From the NCBI GenBank assembly GCA_009773975.1, contig VSMX01000047.1, positions 1 to 15,176 on the forward strand: 15,176 nucleotides of DNA. The letters run 5' to 3'. A program made the position numbers and the translations under genes. This document shows positions 1-6,515 of the stretch, piece after piece. The DNA is from Desulfovibrio sp. Lineage in GTDB: Bacteria > Desulfobacterota > Desulfovibrionia > Desulfovibrionales > Desulfovibrionaceae. Each line of letters starts with the position of its first letter. The stretch's first letter is position 1. The notes beneath the pieces were generated by a model. It was given only the letters and a program-made list of their open reading frames with translations. It did no database searches and was not told where the DNA came from.

Positions 1-70
1 ATTTGTCTGGAGAAAAAGAGAAGTCAAGGGATGCCAACTTAGAAATAATGCGCGAAACTTTTGCAATTAG

Positions 71-628
71 ACACTAGCCAAAAAAGTCAAATTCTCCTCC
101 AACTGGAAAAAATTGAAGTTCAAAATCCAGAAGCTCCACAAAAAGATAGCTGATACAAGACGCGATTTTCTGCACAAGACAACTTCAGCCATAAGCAAAA
201 ACCACGCTGTGGTCGTCGTTGAAGATTTGCAGGTAAAAAATATGTCGAAATCAGCGTCCGGGACAATTGAAAGTCCCGGACGTAATGTGAAAGCGAAATC
301 CGGCTTGAACAAATCAATTCTTGACCAGGGCTGGGGAGAATTTGTAAGGCAGCTTGGCTACAAGCGGTCCTGGCTTGGCGGGAAGCTGTTGAAAATCGCG
401 CCACAATACACCAGCCAAAAATGCAGTCATTGTGGTTGCATTTCCAAAGATAACCGCAAGAGGCAGGCAAGCTTCAAGTGCATTGCTTGCGGATTCGAAT
501 TCAATGCGGATCATAATGCCGCATTGAATATACTGGCGGCAGGGCATGCCGTGTCAGCCTGTGGAGAGGAAAGGGCTCAGGCGTCCTCAATGAAGCAGGA
601 ACCCGCCTGGGCAACAACCACATATTGA
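71..628 (+). pseudogene. tnpB: TnpB (IS605 OrfB) RNA-guided nuclease, 5'-truncated
   Basis: This frame encodes the C-terminal portion of TnpB, the RNA-guided DNA nuclease of IS200/IS605 elements and ancestor of Cas12. Read from the possible TTG start at 113, the 171-residue product has the conserved basic helix (KLHKKIADTRRDFLHK), a RuvC-II segment (VVVVEDL, catalytic Glu at residue 37), a CxxC...CxxC zinc ribbon (Cys104, 107, 123, 126) and RuvC-III (NADHNAA, Asp133). The C-terminal tail (CGEE...KQEP) is also typical. Full-length TnpB is about 370-400 residues; the N-terminal half, including the RuvC-I aspartate, is missing. The frame has a TAG at 68-70 and no TnpB-like sequence before about position 74. 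I therefore call it a non-functional remnant. The guide-RNA-encoding 3' end may still be transcribed. Confidence 0.85.
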
Positions 629-646
629 GGCGTTGCCGACAGGAAG

Positions 647-666
647 CCCCTTCCTTCAGGAAGGGG
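647..666 (+). repeat. IS200/IS605 right-end hairpin (probable 3' part of the TnpB guide RNA scaffold)
   Basis: CCCCTTCC (647-654) and GGAAGGGG (659-666) form a perfect 8-bp stem with a TTCA loop, followed by AGGATGTCA. In IS200/IS605 elements this subterminal hairpin is recognised by TnpA. The RNA form ends the omega/reRNA scaffold, with guide bases read from the adjacent host flank. Here that flank would be the 3' end of the neighbouring glycosyltransferase gene, from about 677 onward. The hairpin is seen directly; the RNA role is family knowledge. Confidence 0.75.
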
Positions 667-672
667 AGGATG

Positions 673-2316
673 TCACAGAGGCCGCTGGAACACGACGAAG
701 TGCGGTGTCTCGTCCACAATTTTCCAGTTTTTCCTGACCCGTTGCGGCACGCCATAGCCGGCCCTGTCATAGGCATCGGCTTTTTGGGTATCCAGCTGGT
801 CCCTTTCCATGAACACGGTAAGGTTCTTGTCCAGCAATTCCTGGTAAACCCGGTCAACCTGCCCGTTTATTTCCCAGTCAATGAGCCAGTCCGAGCCAAG
901 GACGGCCTTGTCGTCATTGAGATAATAGGCAAAGGAAAATCCCGGCAGGGTTTTGTAGGCCGGGCCGTATTTTTCACGCAGGGTTTTCAGTTCCGCCAGG
1001 CGTTCATACATGTCCTTGTCCACCAGCACATGCGAGGCCCTGGGATAGATTTTGCCCGCATCGTATGTCATATCGCTTCTTTGCAGGGGGCGCGCGGGGA
1101 ATGTATAGGGGTATTGATAACCGACCCAGAACATTACCAAACCTGCTGCCAGGACTATCCAGGCAAGCCTGCCAGCATTGCCGCCCATGCGCCAGTGCAG
1201 GACAAAAAGGGAGAAAACAAGGGGCACGGCAAAAAATGCGGGAATTTTATAGCCGCCGCTGATGGCTACGCACCAGGAGGCGGCCAGAAGGGCGCCCAGG
1301 CCGGTTGAGGCTCTGAACATGGGATGAGGCTCTTCCGGAACGGCAACAACCGGGGCCAGAAAGAATCCGGGAAAAAATATTTCCATTGCCCCGATGAGCA
1401 TGAGCAGGGTTGGCCAGGAGGCGCCAAAACCGATCCAAGCTTTTTGCTCCATTACCGAATAGATATAAAAAACACACAGAATGGCCATATAGCAGCAAGG
1501 GGGCAAAAGCCAGGCAGGCAGCCTTTTTTTGCAGAGCAGGCCGAGGAGCCAGGGCAGGCAGGCAGCAAGTGGCAGCCAGAAATTTTGCCGGAAATAAATA
1601 AGGATGCCCGCGTCCAGGGCCTCGTTGATATCAAGCTGGCCTGTTGTCATTTCGCGCATTGGCGCGAGCGCGTCGTTTGCATAAAGAAAGATATGGACTG
1701 CGGCGAGGGAGGCAAAAAGCGCGGCAAGGCAATAAACCATGGCAATGCGCCTTTTTTGCCAGAACCAGAGCAGGACAAGCACTGCAATGGGCACAGGCAG
1801 AAAGGACTGCTTGCAAAGCAGGGCGCAGGCAGCCAGTATGCCGGCAGGAAAACCGCGCCCAAGGCTCGCAAGCCACAGGGCGGCCGCCGAAAACAGGACG
1901 CCGTCAACAGTATGCCAGGGCATGTGGGGGAAACTGTGCACGCCAAAGACAAAGCCGCAGGTTGCCAGAAGCGGGAGCGGCAGGCCGATTTGCCGCAAGT
2001 TGAACATTTTGCCCAGGGTCAGGGCGCCAAGCCAGGAAGATGCGAGCATGGAGACGACAAAACCGGCCTTTCCCGCAAGTACCTGCCATTTTTCGGGCGT
2101 CAGCCAGAGCCAGAAGGCATGCCAGTAAAGTGGCAGGGCAGGCTTGATATAGAAAAAATCCCGATAGGGAATCTGGCCTTCAAGTATTCTCCAGGGATAG
2201 GCGTAAAAATAGCCAAAGTCCGTGGTATCCATTCCATAGGGGGTATAAAACACCAGATAGGCCAGGGGCACAAGAATTGCCGTGAATTTTGCAGCCGCAA
2301 ATTTGGGAAGAGTCAT
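673..2316 (-). CDS. GT-C-fold integral membrane glycosyltransferase family protein
   Basis: A 547-residue polytopic membrane protein resembling ArnT/PMT-like GT-C glycosyltransferases, which move sugars from polyprenyl-phosphate donors onto lipids, glycans or proteins on the periplasmic side of the inner membrane. After a first membrane segment (about residues 11-26) comes an acidic loop (MDTTDFGYFY, Asp30 and Asp33) and the G-x-x-PYRDF-x(5)-P element (residues 47-59), typical of the first periplasmic loop where catalytic Asp residues lie. About ten further hydrophobic segments follow, then a soluble C-terminal region of roughly 130 residues. I chose the ATG at 2314-2316 because AGGA lies 7 bases upstream; an in-frame ATG at 2413-2415 adds 33 polar residues but has no ribosome binding site. 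The TGA stop overlaps the insertion sequence end, so the natural C-terminus may be slightly altered. The substrate is unknown. It is divergent from the operon carrying a flippase, which suggests glycan work. Confidence 0.8.
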   Translation of the reverse strand: MTLPKFAAAKFTAILVPLAYLVFYTPYGMDTTDFGYFYAYPWRILEGQIPYRDFFYIKPALPLYWHAFWLWLTPEKWQVLAGKAGFVVSMLASSWLGALTLGKMFNLRQIGLPLPLLATCGFVFGVHSFPHMPWHTVDGVLFSAAALWLASLGRGFPAGILAACALLCKQSFLPVPIAVLVLLWFWQKRRIAMVYCLAALFASLAAVHIFLYANDALAPMREMTTGQLDINEALDAGILIYFRQNFWLPLAACLPWLLGLLCKKRLPAWLLPPCCYMAILCVFYIYSVMEQKAWIGFGASWPTLLMLIGAMEIFFPGFFLAPVVAVPEEPHPMFRASTGLGALLAASWCVAISGGYKIPAFFAVPLVFSLFVLHWRMGGNAGRLAWIVLAAGLVMFWVGYQYPYTFPARPLQRSDMTYDAGKIYPRASHVLVDKDMYERLAELKTLREKYGPAYKTLPGFSFAYYLNDDKAVLGSDWLIDWEINGQVDRVYQELLDKNLTVFMERDQLDTQKADAYDRAGYGVPQRVRKNWKIVDETPHFVVFQRPL

Positions 2317-2407
2317 AAAGCAGTCCTGTTTGGCAAGCTTGCCGCAATCGTATTTGCATATTTGGCTGTAATGTCTGGCAAAACCAAATGCGCGGAAATT
2401 TGCCTGC

Positions 2408-2436
2408 TTGCGCATTTTACATTAGGAGAATAAAAT
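2408..2436 (+). promoter_or_regulatory. Candidate sigma-70 promoter for the ykgJ-dnaJ-flippase operon
   Basis: TTGCGC (2408-2413) and TAAAAT (2431-2436) are separated by exactly 17 bases in the divergent intergenic region. The -10 matches five of six consensus positions and the -35 only three. Transcription would start near 2443, leaving a leader of about 45 bases before the ATG at 2488. This is pattern matching only. Confidence 0.35.
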
Positions 2437-2487
2437 TTTACACTCTCGGGGTTTATGGGACAAGTGAAAATTCTGGAGAATTTTGCA

Positions 2488-2928
2488 ATGGGGCGTGATG
2501 TGTTTGAATGCCGGAAATGCGGTCAATGCTGTGAAGGCAGGGGCGGAATAGTGGTGGGCCCGAAGGACGCCTCGCGGCTTGCCGCCTGGCTTGGCCTTTC
2601 TGTCAAAAGCATGGCGGAAAAATATTGCGAAATGTCGCGGGGAAAGCTTGTTCTGACAATCGGGTCGGATGGCTTTTGCATATTTTTCAGGGCCGGCCAG
2701 GGCTGCGGCGTACATCCAGCAAAGCCCGACATCTGCAGGGCCTGGCCTTTTTTCAGGGGCAATCTGGAAGACCCCGAAAGCTATGCCATGGCCCGCAGTT
2801 ATTGCCCGGGCATTTGCCGGGAAAGCTCCCACGAAGAATTTGTCCGCGAAGGGCGCGCATATTTGCGCGATAATGGCCTGCTGGCAGACGATGCCGCAAA
2901 AGAAGCGAATTCACTCATTGTGCGATAA
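2488..2928 (+). CDS. YkgJ-family Cys-cluster (Zn/Fe-chelating) protein
   Basis: A 146-residue soluble protein with the signature of the YkgJ/PF03692 family: FECRKCGQCCEG near the N-terminus (Cys8, 11, 14, 15, the CxxCGxCC cluster). A second cysteine group follows in CIFFRAGQGCGVHPAKPDICRAWPFF, which matches the family's C-x-I-Y-x-x-R-P-x-x-C-R-x-F/W-P-F block (shown here in short parts: GCGVHP and DICRAWPF). These cysteines are thought to bind zinc or an iron-sulfur centre; the biochemical role of the family is unsettled. The ATG at 2488 was chosen because GGAG precedes it by 9 bases. An in-frame ATG at 2455 would add 11 residues without a good ribosome binding site. The stop lies 3 bases before the J-domain gene, so the two are probably translated from one mRNA. 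Confidence 0.8.
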   Translation: MGRDVFECRKCGQCCEGRGGIVVGPKDASRLAAWLGLSVKSMAEKYCEMSRGKLVLTIGSDGFCIFFRAGQGCGVHPAKPDICRAWPFFRGNLEDPESYAMARSYCPGICRESSHEEFVREGRAYLRDNGLLADDAAKEANSLIVR

Positions 2929-2931
2929 GTT

Positions 2932-3786
2932 ATGAGCCGTCGTGTCCGTCAATTAAGTCTCAAGGAATGTTACGAGATTCTGCATCTGGAAAAAGGCGCC
3001 AGCCTTGAGGATTTGAAAAAGTCCTACCGCAAGCGCGCCTTTGAGCTGCATCCCGATCTCAATCCCGGAAATCCGGCGGCTGGCCGTGATTTTCAGCTTC
3101 TCAACGAGGCATACGTTGCCCTGTCTGCCGTTCTCAAGCCAAGAGGCGACAAGGAGCAGAAGCAGGAACAAAAGAAGCAGGAACAAAAGAAGCAGGAACA
3201 GCCAGGGCAGGAGCAGCAGAAAGCTTCCGGCAAGAGCGCGTCCGATGCGGCCGGCGAATATGCCAAACAACAGGCCAGGAGCGGGCAAAGCGCCGGCAGA
3301 TCGGCCAGTTCCGGCGCAACATCAGCCCAGGCCGGTCCGACAACAGAGCAGGATGTCCTCAAGGATATTCTGGATGATCCCTTTGCCAGACGCGTTTTTG
3401 AAGACATTTACAGCGAACTCAACCGCAAGCAGAGCAGGGAACAGCCCCAGCCCGATCGCAAGGCGCGGCCGCAATCGGCATCCGCCCCGCAGCGGGATGT
3501 TGTCCGCGCTCCGCGCGAGCCGGAAAAAGGCGTCAAGGGCGCGGTAAAAGGCTGGCTCAGGCGCCAGATTGACGAGGAACAAAGCCTTACGCTGCCCAGG
3601 GCCTTTCTTGCGCCCGGCCGCAAGGTGCGCTTGCAGATCCGCCAGGGCCTTTCCGAGGATCTGCGCACCGTGGAAATTACCCTGCCGCCCGATTTTACCA
3701 TTGGCAAACCGGTTCGCCTCAAGGGGCTGGGCAAGCGCGTAGGCCCCTGGCAAGGAGACCTTTACCTTACCATTTACAACGAATAA
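2932..3786 (+). CDS. J-domain co-chaperone with Gln-rich linker and DnaJ-type C-terminal domain
   Basis: A 284-residue DnaJ-like protein. Residues 9-70 form a J domain with the HPD motif at 40-42, which stimulates DnaK ATPase activity. Residues 74-98 are a low-complexity Gln/Glu/Lys segment made of an imperfect five-residue EQKKQ repeat, followed by a Ser/Ala/Gln-rich linker. Residues 140-163 (DVLKDILDDPFARRVFEDIY) look helical. Residues 215-284 resemble the second half of a DnaJ C-terminal substrate-binding domain, ending in the typical V-R-L-K-G-x-G...GDLYL pattern. There is no CxxCxGxG zinc finger, so this is not a type A DnaJ and more likely a specialised J-protein. It starts 3 bases after the YkgJ gene, and its TAA overlaps the flippase ATG by one base (TAATG), implying translational coupling. 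Its client is unknown. Confidence 0.85.
   Translation: MSRRVRQLSLKECYEILHLEKGASLEDLKKSYRKRAFELHPDLNPGNPAAGRDFQLLNEAYVALSAVLKPRGDKEQKQEQKKQEQKKQEQPGQEQQKASGKSASDAAGEYAKQQARSGQSAGRSASSGATSAQAGPTTEQDVLKDILDDPFARRVFEDIYSELNRKQSREQPQPDRKARPQSASAPQRDVVRAPREPEKGVKGAVKGWLRRQIDEEQSLTLPRAFLAPGRKVRLQIRQGLSEDLRTVEITLPPDFTIGKPVRLKGLGKRVGPWQGDLYLTIYNE
3160..3200 (+). repeat. 15-bp tandem repeat inside the J-protein gene
   Basis: The unit AAGCAGGAACAAAAG occurs at 3160-3174 and 3175-3189 identically, with a partial third copy at 3190-3200. It is in frame and encodes the KQEQK repeat of the Gln-rich linker. An exact in-frame duplication like this could expand or contract by slippage without shifting the frame. 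Confidence 0.85.
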
Positions 3787-5345
3787 TGCCGCAAACGCCC
3801 ACTCTGGCCAAACGCTACGGCTTCAAGCTGATGGCCAATGCGGCCTCCGTGCCCGTTTATCTGCTGATGGAGGCATTGCTTCCCCGCGCCCTCGGGCCGC
3901 AGATGTACGGCAATTACAGTTTTGCGACCAATCTTTTCCAGCAGTTTTCCGGCTTTCTGGATATGGGCACATCCACCTGTTTCTACAATGCCCTGTCCCG
4001 CCGGCAAAATGAGCATGGCCTTGTCGCTTTTTACCTCCTTTTGATTTCTGGCATAGCCATTCTTGCCGGCCTGGCTTCAGTCGCGCTTTTGTGGGAGCCG
4101 CTGGGCAACCTGCTCATGCCGGGCGTACCGCTCTGGCTGGCCCCGCTTGCGGCCGGCTGGGCTTTTTTTACCTGGCTTGGACGAGTTTTTCGCTCAATGA
4201 ACGATGCCTATGGCCAGACTGTGCCATCGGAAACAGGCCGAACCGCGGTTTCATTGCTGGGCCTTGGACTGTTGTGCCTGTTGTTTTTCACGGGCTGGCT
4301 GGATATTGGCACCCTGTTTTTTCAGCAATACCTGGTGCTTTTGGCCACAGCTGCGGTTTTTTGGCATGTTTGCCAAAAATATTGGAAAAATGCCGGCCAG
4401 GGGCCGCAATTTACCCTTTCTGGCGCAGAAATGCGCCTTTATGGCCGGGAGTTTTTCGATTACAGCCATCCCCTCCTCATTCAGGCCCTGCTGTCTTTTT
4501 TCATGCTCACTGCCGAACGCTGGCTTTTGCAATGGTTTGACGGCAGCACGCAGCAGGGATTTTACGCCCTTTCGCAAAAGGTCAGCATGGCCTGTTTCCT
4601 GTTTGTTTCGGCCATGACGCCGCTTTTGATGCGCGAATTATCCATTGCCTGGGGCAAGAAGGACGTTGCAGCCATGGGCAGGCTGATGACGCGCTTTGCG
4701 CCGCTGCTCTATGCCCTGGCCGCCTATTTTTCCTGTTTTACCCTTGTGGAGGCCAAAACCCTGGTTCATATCTTTGGCGGCCAGGAATTTGCGGCCGCCA
4801 TCCTGCCCGTGCAGATCATGTCCCTTTATCCCCTGCACCAGGCATACGGCCAGATGGCCGGCTCTGTTTTTCATGCCACGGGCAGAACAAAAATCTTGCG
4901 CAATATTACAGCGGCGGAATGTGTCTATGGCTTTGCTGCAGCCTGGTTCCTGCTGGCGCCGGCGCAATTTCTTGGGCTTAATCTTGGCGCCGCGGGGCTT
5001 GCAATCAAGACCGTCTGTGTCCAGATTATAACCGTCAATATGTATTTGTGGCTGGCTTCCCGCTTTATTCCTTTCAATTTTGGCCGCAATCTGCTGCACC
5101 AGCTTGCCTGCCTTGGCATCATGCTCGCCCTTGCCTTTGCCTCGCGCTGGCTGACTTTTCAGTTGGGCGTCCTGCTTCCCTCTGCGGGCGAAGATTCAAT
5201 CTGGCGTTTTATTTGTTCGGGCATTGTCTATTCCGTTGCCATTGGCATCCTGTGCGCGGTCGCGCCGCAAATTCTGGGCGCTTCCCGAAATGAAATGCGC
5301 GAGCTGAAAATACGTTTTGGACAATTTCTTGCACGGCAAAAATAA
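3786..5345 (+). CDS. MOP-superfamily oligosaccharide/polysaccharide flippase (Wzx-like)
   Basis: A 519-residue, very hydrophobic protein with about 12-14 predicted membrane segments. The start carries the features of the polysaccharide transporter branch of the MOP superfamily: a short basic N-terminus, then ALLPRALGPQMYGNY in the first 45 residues (the LGPxxYGxY motif), and FLDMGTSTCFYNALSR about 20 residues later. Such proteins flip lipid-linked oligosaccharides or teichuronic/O-antigen units across the inner membrane. The ATG overlaps the TAA of the J-protein gene by one base, so it should be co-translated with that operon. Assembly enzymes such as Wzy or glycosyltransferases other than the divergent GT-C protein are not in the window, so the transported glycan cannot be named. 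It ends 40 bases before the TPP riboswitch, with no obvious terminator in between. Confidence 0.8.
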   Translation: MPQTPTLAKRYGFKLMANAASVPVYLLMEALLPRALGPQMYGNYSFATNLFQQFSGFLDMGTSTCFYNALSRRQNEHGLVAFYLLLISGIAILAGLASVALLWEPLGNLLMPGVPLWLAPLAAGWAFFTWLGRVFRSMNDAYGQTVPSETGRTAVSLLGLGLLCLLFFTGWLDIGTLFFQQYLVLLATAAVFWHVCQKYWKNAGQGPQFTLSGAEMRLYGREFFDYSHPLLIQALLSFFMLTAERWLLQWFDGSTQQGFYALSQKVSMACFLFVSAMTPLLMRELSIAWGKKDVAAMGRLMTRFAPLLYALAAYFSCFTLVEAKTLVHIFGGQEFAAAILPVQIMSLYPLHQAYGQMAGSVFHATGRTKILRNITAAECVYGFAAAWFLLAPAQFLGLNLGAAGLAIKTVCVQIITVNMYLWLASRFIPFNFGRNLLHQLACLGIMLALAFASRWLTFQLGVLLPSAGEDSIWRFICSGIVYSVAIGILCAVAPQILGASRNEMRELKIRFGQFLARQK

Positions 5346-5348
5346 GGC

Positions 5349-5377
5349 TTGCAATAAAAATTCGCCCGCAATAGAGT
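5349..5377 (+). promoter_or_regulatory. Candidate sigma-70 promoter of the thiamin operon
   Basis: TTGCAA (5349-5354) and TAGAGT (5372-5377) are 17 bases apart, each matching four of six consensus positions. The predicted start near 5384 falls right at the beginning of the riboswitch aptamer, which is the expected arrangement. Supported by position more than by match strength. Confidence 0.4.
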
Positions 5378-5385
5378 TTGTTTCC

Positions 5386-5487
5386 TGGCTGGGGGAGCCT
5401 TTGGCTGAGATAGGGATTTGTCCCTGACCCCTGGAGTCTTCCGACTCCTGTACCTGATGTGGATAATACCGCCGTAGGGAAGCTTTC
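5386..5487 (+). promoter_or_regulatory. TPP riboswitch (THI element)
   Basis: The conserved parts of the thiamin pyrophosphate aptamer are all present in order: GGGGGAGCC (5391-5399), GGCTGAGA (5403-5410), the ACCCC strand of P2 (5427-5431), ACCTGATGTGGATAATACC (5452-5470) and CGTAGGGAA (5473-5481). P1 can form between GGCT (5387-5390) and AGCT (5481-5484). Two extra stem-loops are visible: AGGGA/TCCCT (5412-5416/5421-5425) and GGAGTC/GACTCC (5433-5438/5443-5448). Facultative stems like these are known in this riboswitch class. It lies directly upstream of a terminator and thiS, so bound TPP should reduce expression of the thiazole genes. Confidence 0.95.
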
Positions 5488-5490
5488 AAT

Positions 5491-5518
5491 ACCCGCGGCC
5501 TTGCGGGTTTTCTTTTTT
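5491..5518 (+). terminator. Intrinsic terminator, expression platform of the TPP riboswitch
   Basis: ACCCGC (5491-5496) pairs with GCGGGT (5503-5508) around a GGCCTT loop, followed by a T-rich run to 5518. It sits immediately downstream of the aptamer and before the thiS ribosome binding site (AGAGG, 5519-5523), pointing to regulation by transcription attenuation. I could not find a clear alternative antiterminator pairing by eye. Confidence 0.85.
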
Positions 5519-5528
5519 AGAGGTTGGC

Positions 5529-5726
5529 ATGGAAGTAGTCATTAATGGCAAAAGCGAAGCCGGCGATTTTTCAACAGTGGAGCAAATGCTCAGGGAACGC
5601 GGGCTTGATCCCTACCTCGTGGTCGTCGAATTGAACGGCAAGATATTGCAAAAACAGGAATATGCCACCAAAGAATTGCAGGATGGCGATACAGTGGAAA
5701 TTGTACAGTTCGTCGCCGGAGGTTAA
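5529..5726 (+). CDS. thiS: Sulfur carrier protein ThiS
   Basis: A 65-residue ubiquitin-fold protein that carries sulfur for thiamin thiazole synthesis. It ends in Gly-Gly (QFVAGG), the C-terminus that ThiF adenylates and that is then converted to a thiocarboxylate. The N-terminal MEVVINGK strand and the LQDGDTVEIVQFVAGG ending are typical of the family, and the length is normal. AGAGG at 5519-5523 lies 5 bases before the ATG, immediately after the terminator's T run. First gene of the TPP-controlled operon; the ThiG gene starts 2 bases after its stop. Confidence 0.95.
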   Translation: MEVVINGKSEAGDFSTVEQMLRERGLDPYLVVVELNGKILQKQEYATKELQDGDTVEIVQFVAGG

Positions 5727-5728
5727 GC

Positions 5729-6499
5729 GTGGACGATCCATTTATTGTTGGCGGTCAGGCTTTGAATAGCCGCCTTTTTATCGGCACAGGCAAATTTGGC
5801 GATGACGCCATAATCCCTGAAGTTGCCGCGGCCAGCGGCGCGGAGGTAATCACCGTTGCCCTGAGGCGCGTGGAAAAAAACGGCGCGGGTATTATGTCCC
5901 ATATTCCGGCAGGAATGCGTCTCATGCCGAATACATCCGGCGCCCGGACAGCGGAGGAGGCCGTGCGCCTTGCCAGGCTTGCCAGGGCTGCCGGCTGCGG
6001 CGACTGGATCAAGATAGAGGTGATCTCGGATAATCGCCATCTTTTGCCGGATGGCAATGAAACGGCCAGGGCGACCGAAATTCTGGCGGCGGAAGGCTTT
6101 ACAGTCCTGCCCTATATCAATCCCGATCTTTATGTCGCAAGGGACTGCCAGAATGCCGGCGCAGCCGCGATCATGCCGCTTGGCGCGCCAATAGGCACAA
6201 ATCGCGGCCTGCAGACCAGGGAAATGCTGGCCATTGTCATAAGCGAAATGGATGTGCCGATTGTGGTTGACGCGGGGATTGGCCGGCCATCCCAGGCTTG
6301 CGAAGCCATGGAAATGGGCGCGGCAGCTTGTTTGGTAAATACAGCCATTGCTTCTTCGCAAAATCCTGTCCTGATGGCAAAAGCCTTCCGGGACGCGGTG
6401 ATTGCAGGCCGCAACGCCTATCTTGCCAAAGGCGGGGCTGTAAGGGCAAGAGGCGAAAGCGCGGAGGCATCTTCTCCGCTTACCGGGTTTTTACGTTGA
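5729..6499 (+). CDS. thiG: Thiazole synthase ThiG
   Basis: A 256-residue TIM-barrel enzyme that makes thiazole phosphate from 1-deoxy-D-xylulose 5-phosphate, dehydroglycine and the ThiS thiocarboxylate. Visible family features are LFIGTGKF near the start, VALRRVE, the Schiff-base lysine in WIKIEV (Lys95), LPYINPDLYVA, MPLGAPIGTNRG (residues 149-160) and the phosphate-binding VDAGIGRPSQA followed by AAACLVNTAIA. The start is GTG, supported by a strong GGAGG (5718-5722) that overlaps the end of thiS, 6 bases upstream. Length is normal for ThiG. Confidence 0.97.
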   Translation: MDDPFIVGGQALNSRLFIGTGKFGDDAIIPEVAAASGAEVITVALRRVEKNGAGIMSHIPAGMRLMPNTSGARTAEEAVRLARLARAAGCGDWIKIEVISDNRHLLPDGNETARATEILAAEGFTVLPYINPDLYVARDCQNAGAAAIMPLGAPIGTNRGLQTREMLAIVISEMDVPIVVDAGIGRPSQACEAMEMGAAACLVNTAIASSQNPVLMAKAFRDAVIAGRNAYLAKGGAVRARGESAEASSPLTGFLR

Positions 6500-6515
6500 A
6501 TTTTAAATTATAGAA

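Larger units (their letters stand above)
71..676 (+). mobile_element. IS200/IS605-family element, 3' remnant (tnpB fragment plus right end)
   Basis: The block joins the C-terminal part of a TnpB protein to a right-end hairpin of the type found at the 3' boundary of IS200/IS605 elements (stem 647-654/659-666, then GGAGGATGTCA). No tnpA (Y1 transposase) and no left end are visible. TnpB similarity starts abruptly near position 74, just after an in-frame stop at 68-70, so this looks like a 5'-truncated relic. The right boundary near 675-676 is inferred from the usual sequence of such ends, not from a target-site comparison; these elements make no target duplication. Confidence 0.75.

Noticed and set aside
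3..77. Short open frame running in from the left window edge to a TAG at 75-77
   Set aside because: Only 24 codons are visible and the peptide resembles nothing I know; it may be the end of another gene, but this cannot be supported.
71..628. TnpB as an intact, active nuclease
   Set aside because: The RuvC-I aspartate and the whole N-terminal half are absent, and a stop codon lies just upstream in the same frame.
2317..2415. N-terminal extension of the glycosyltransferase to an ATG at 2413-2415
   Set aside because: No ribosome binding site precedes it and the added residues are polar and atypical; the ATG at 2316 has AGGA at good spacing.
1324..2433. Long plus-strand open frame (369 residues) opposite the glycosyltransferase gene
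   Set aside because: Its translation is a low-complexity Gly/Gln/Arg/Lys-rich sequence with no recognisable domain, and it mirrors a convincing membrane protein on the other strand.
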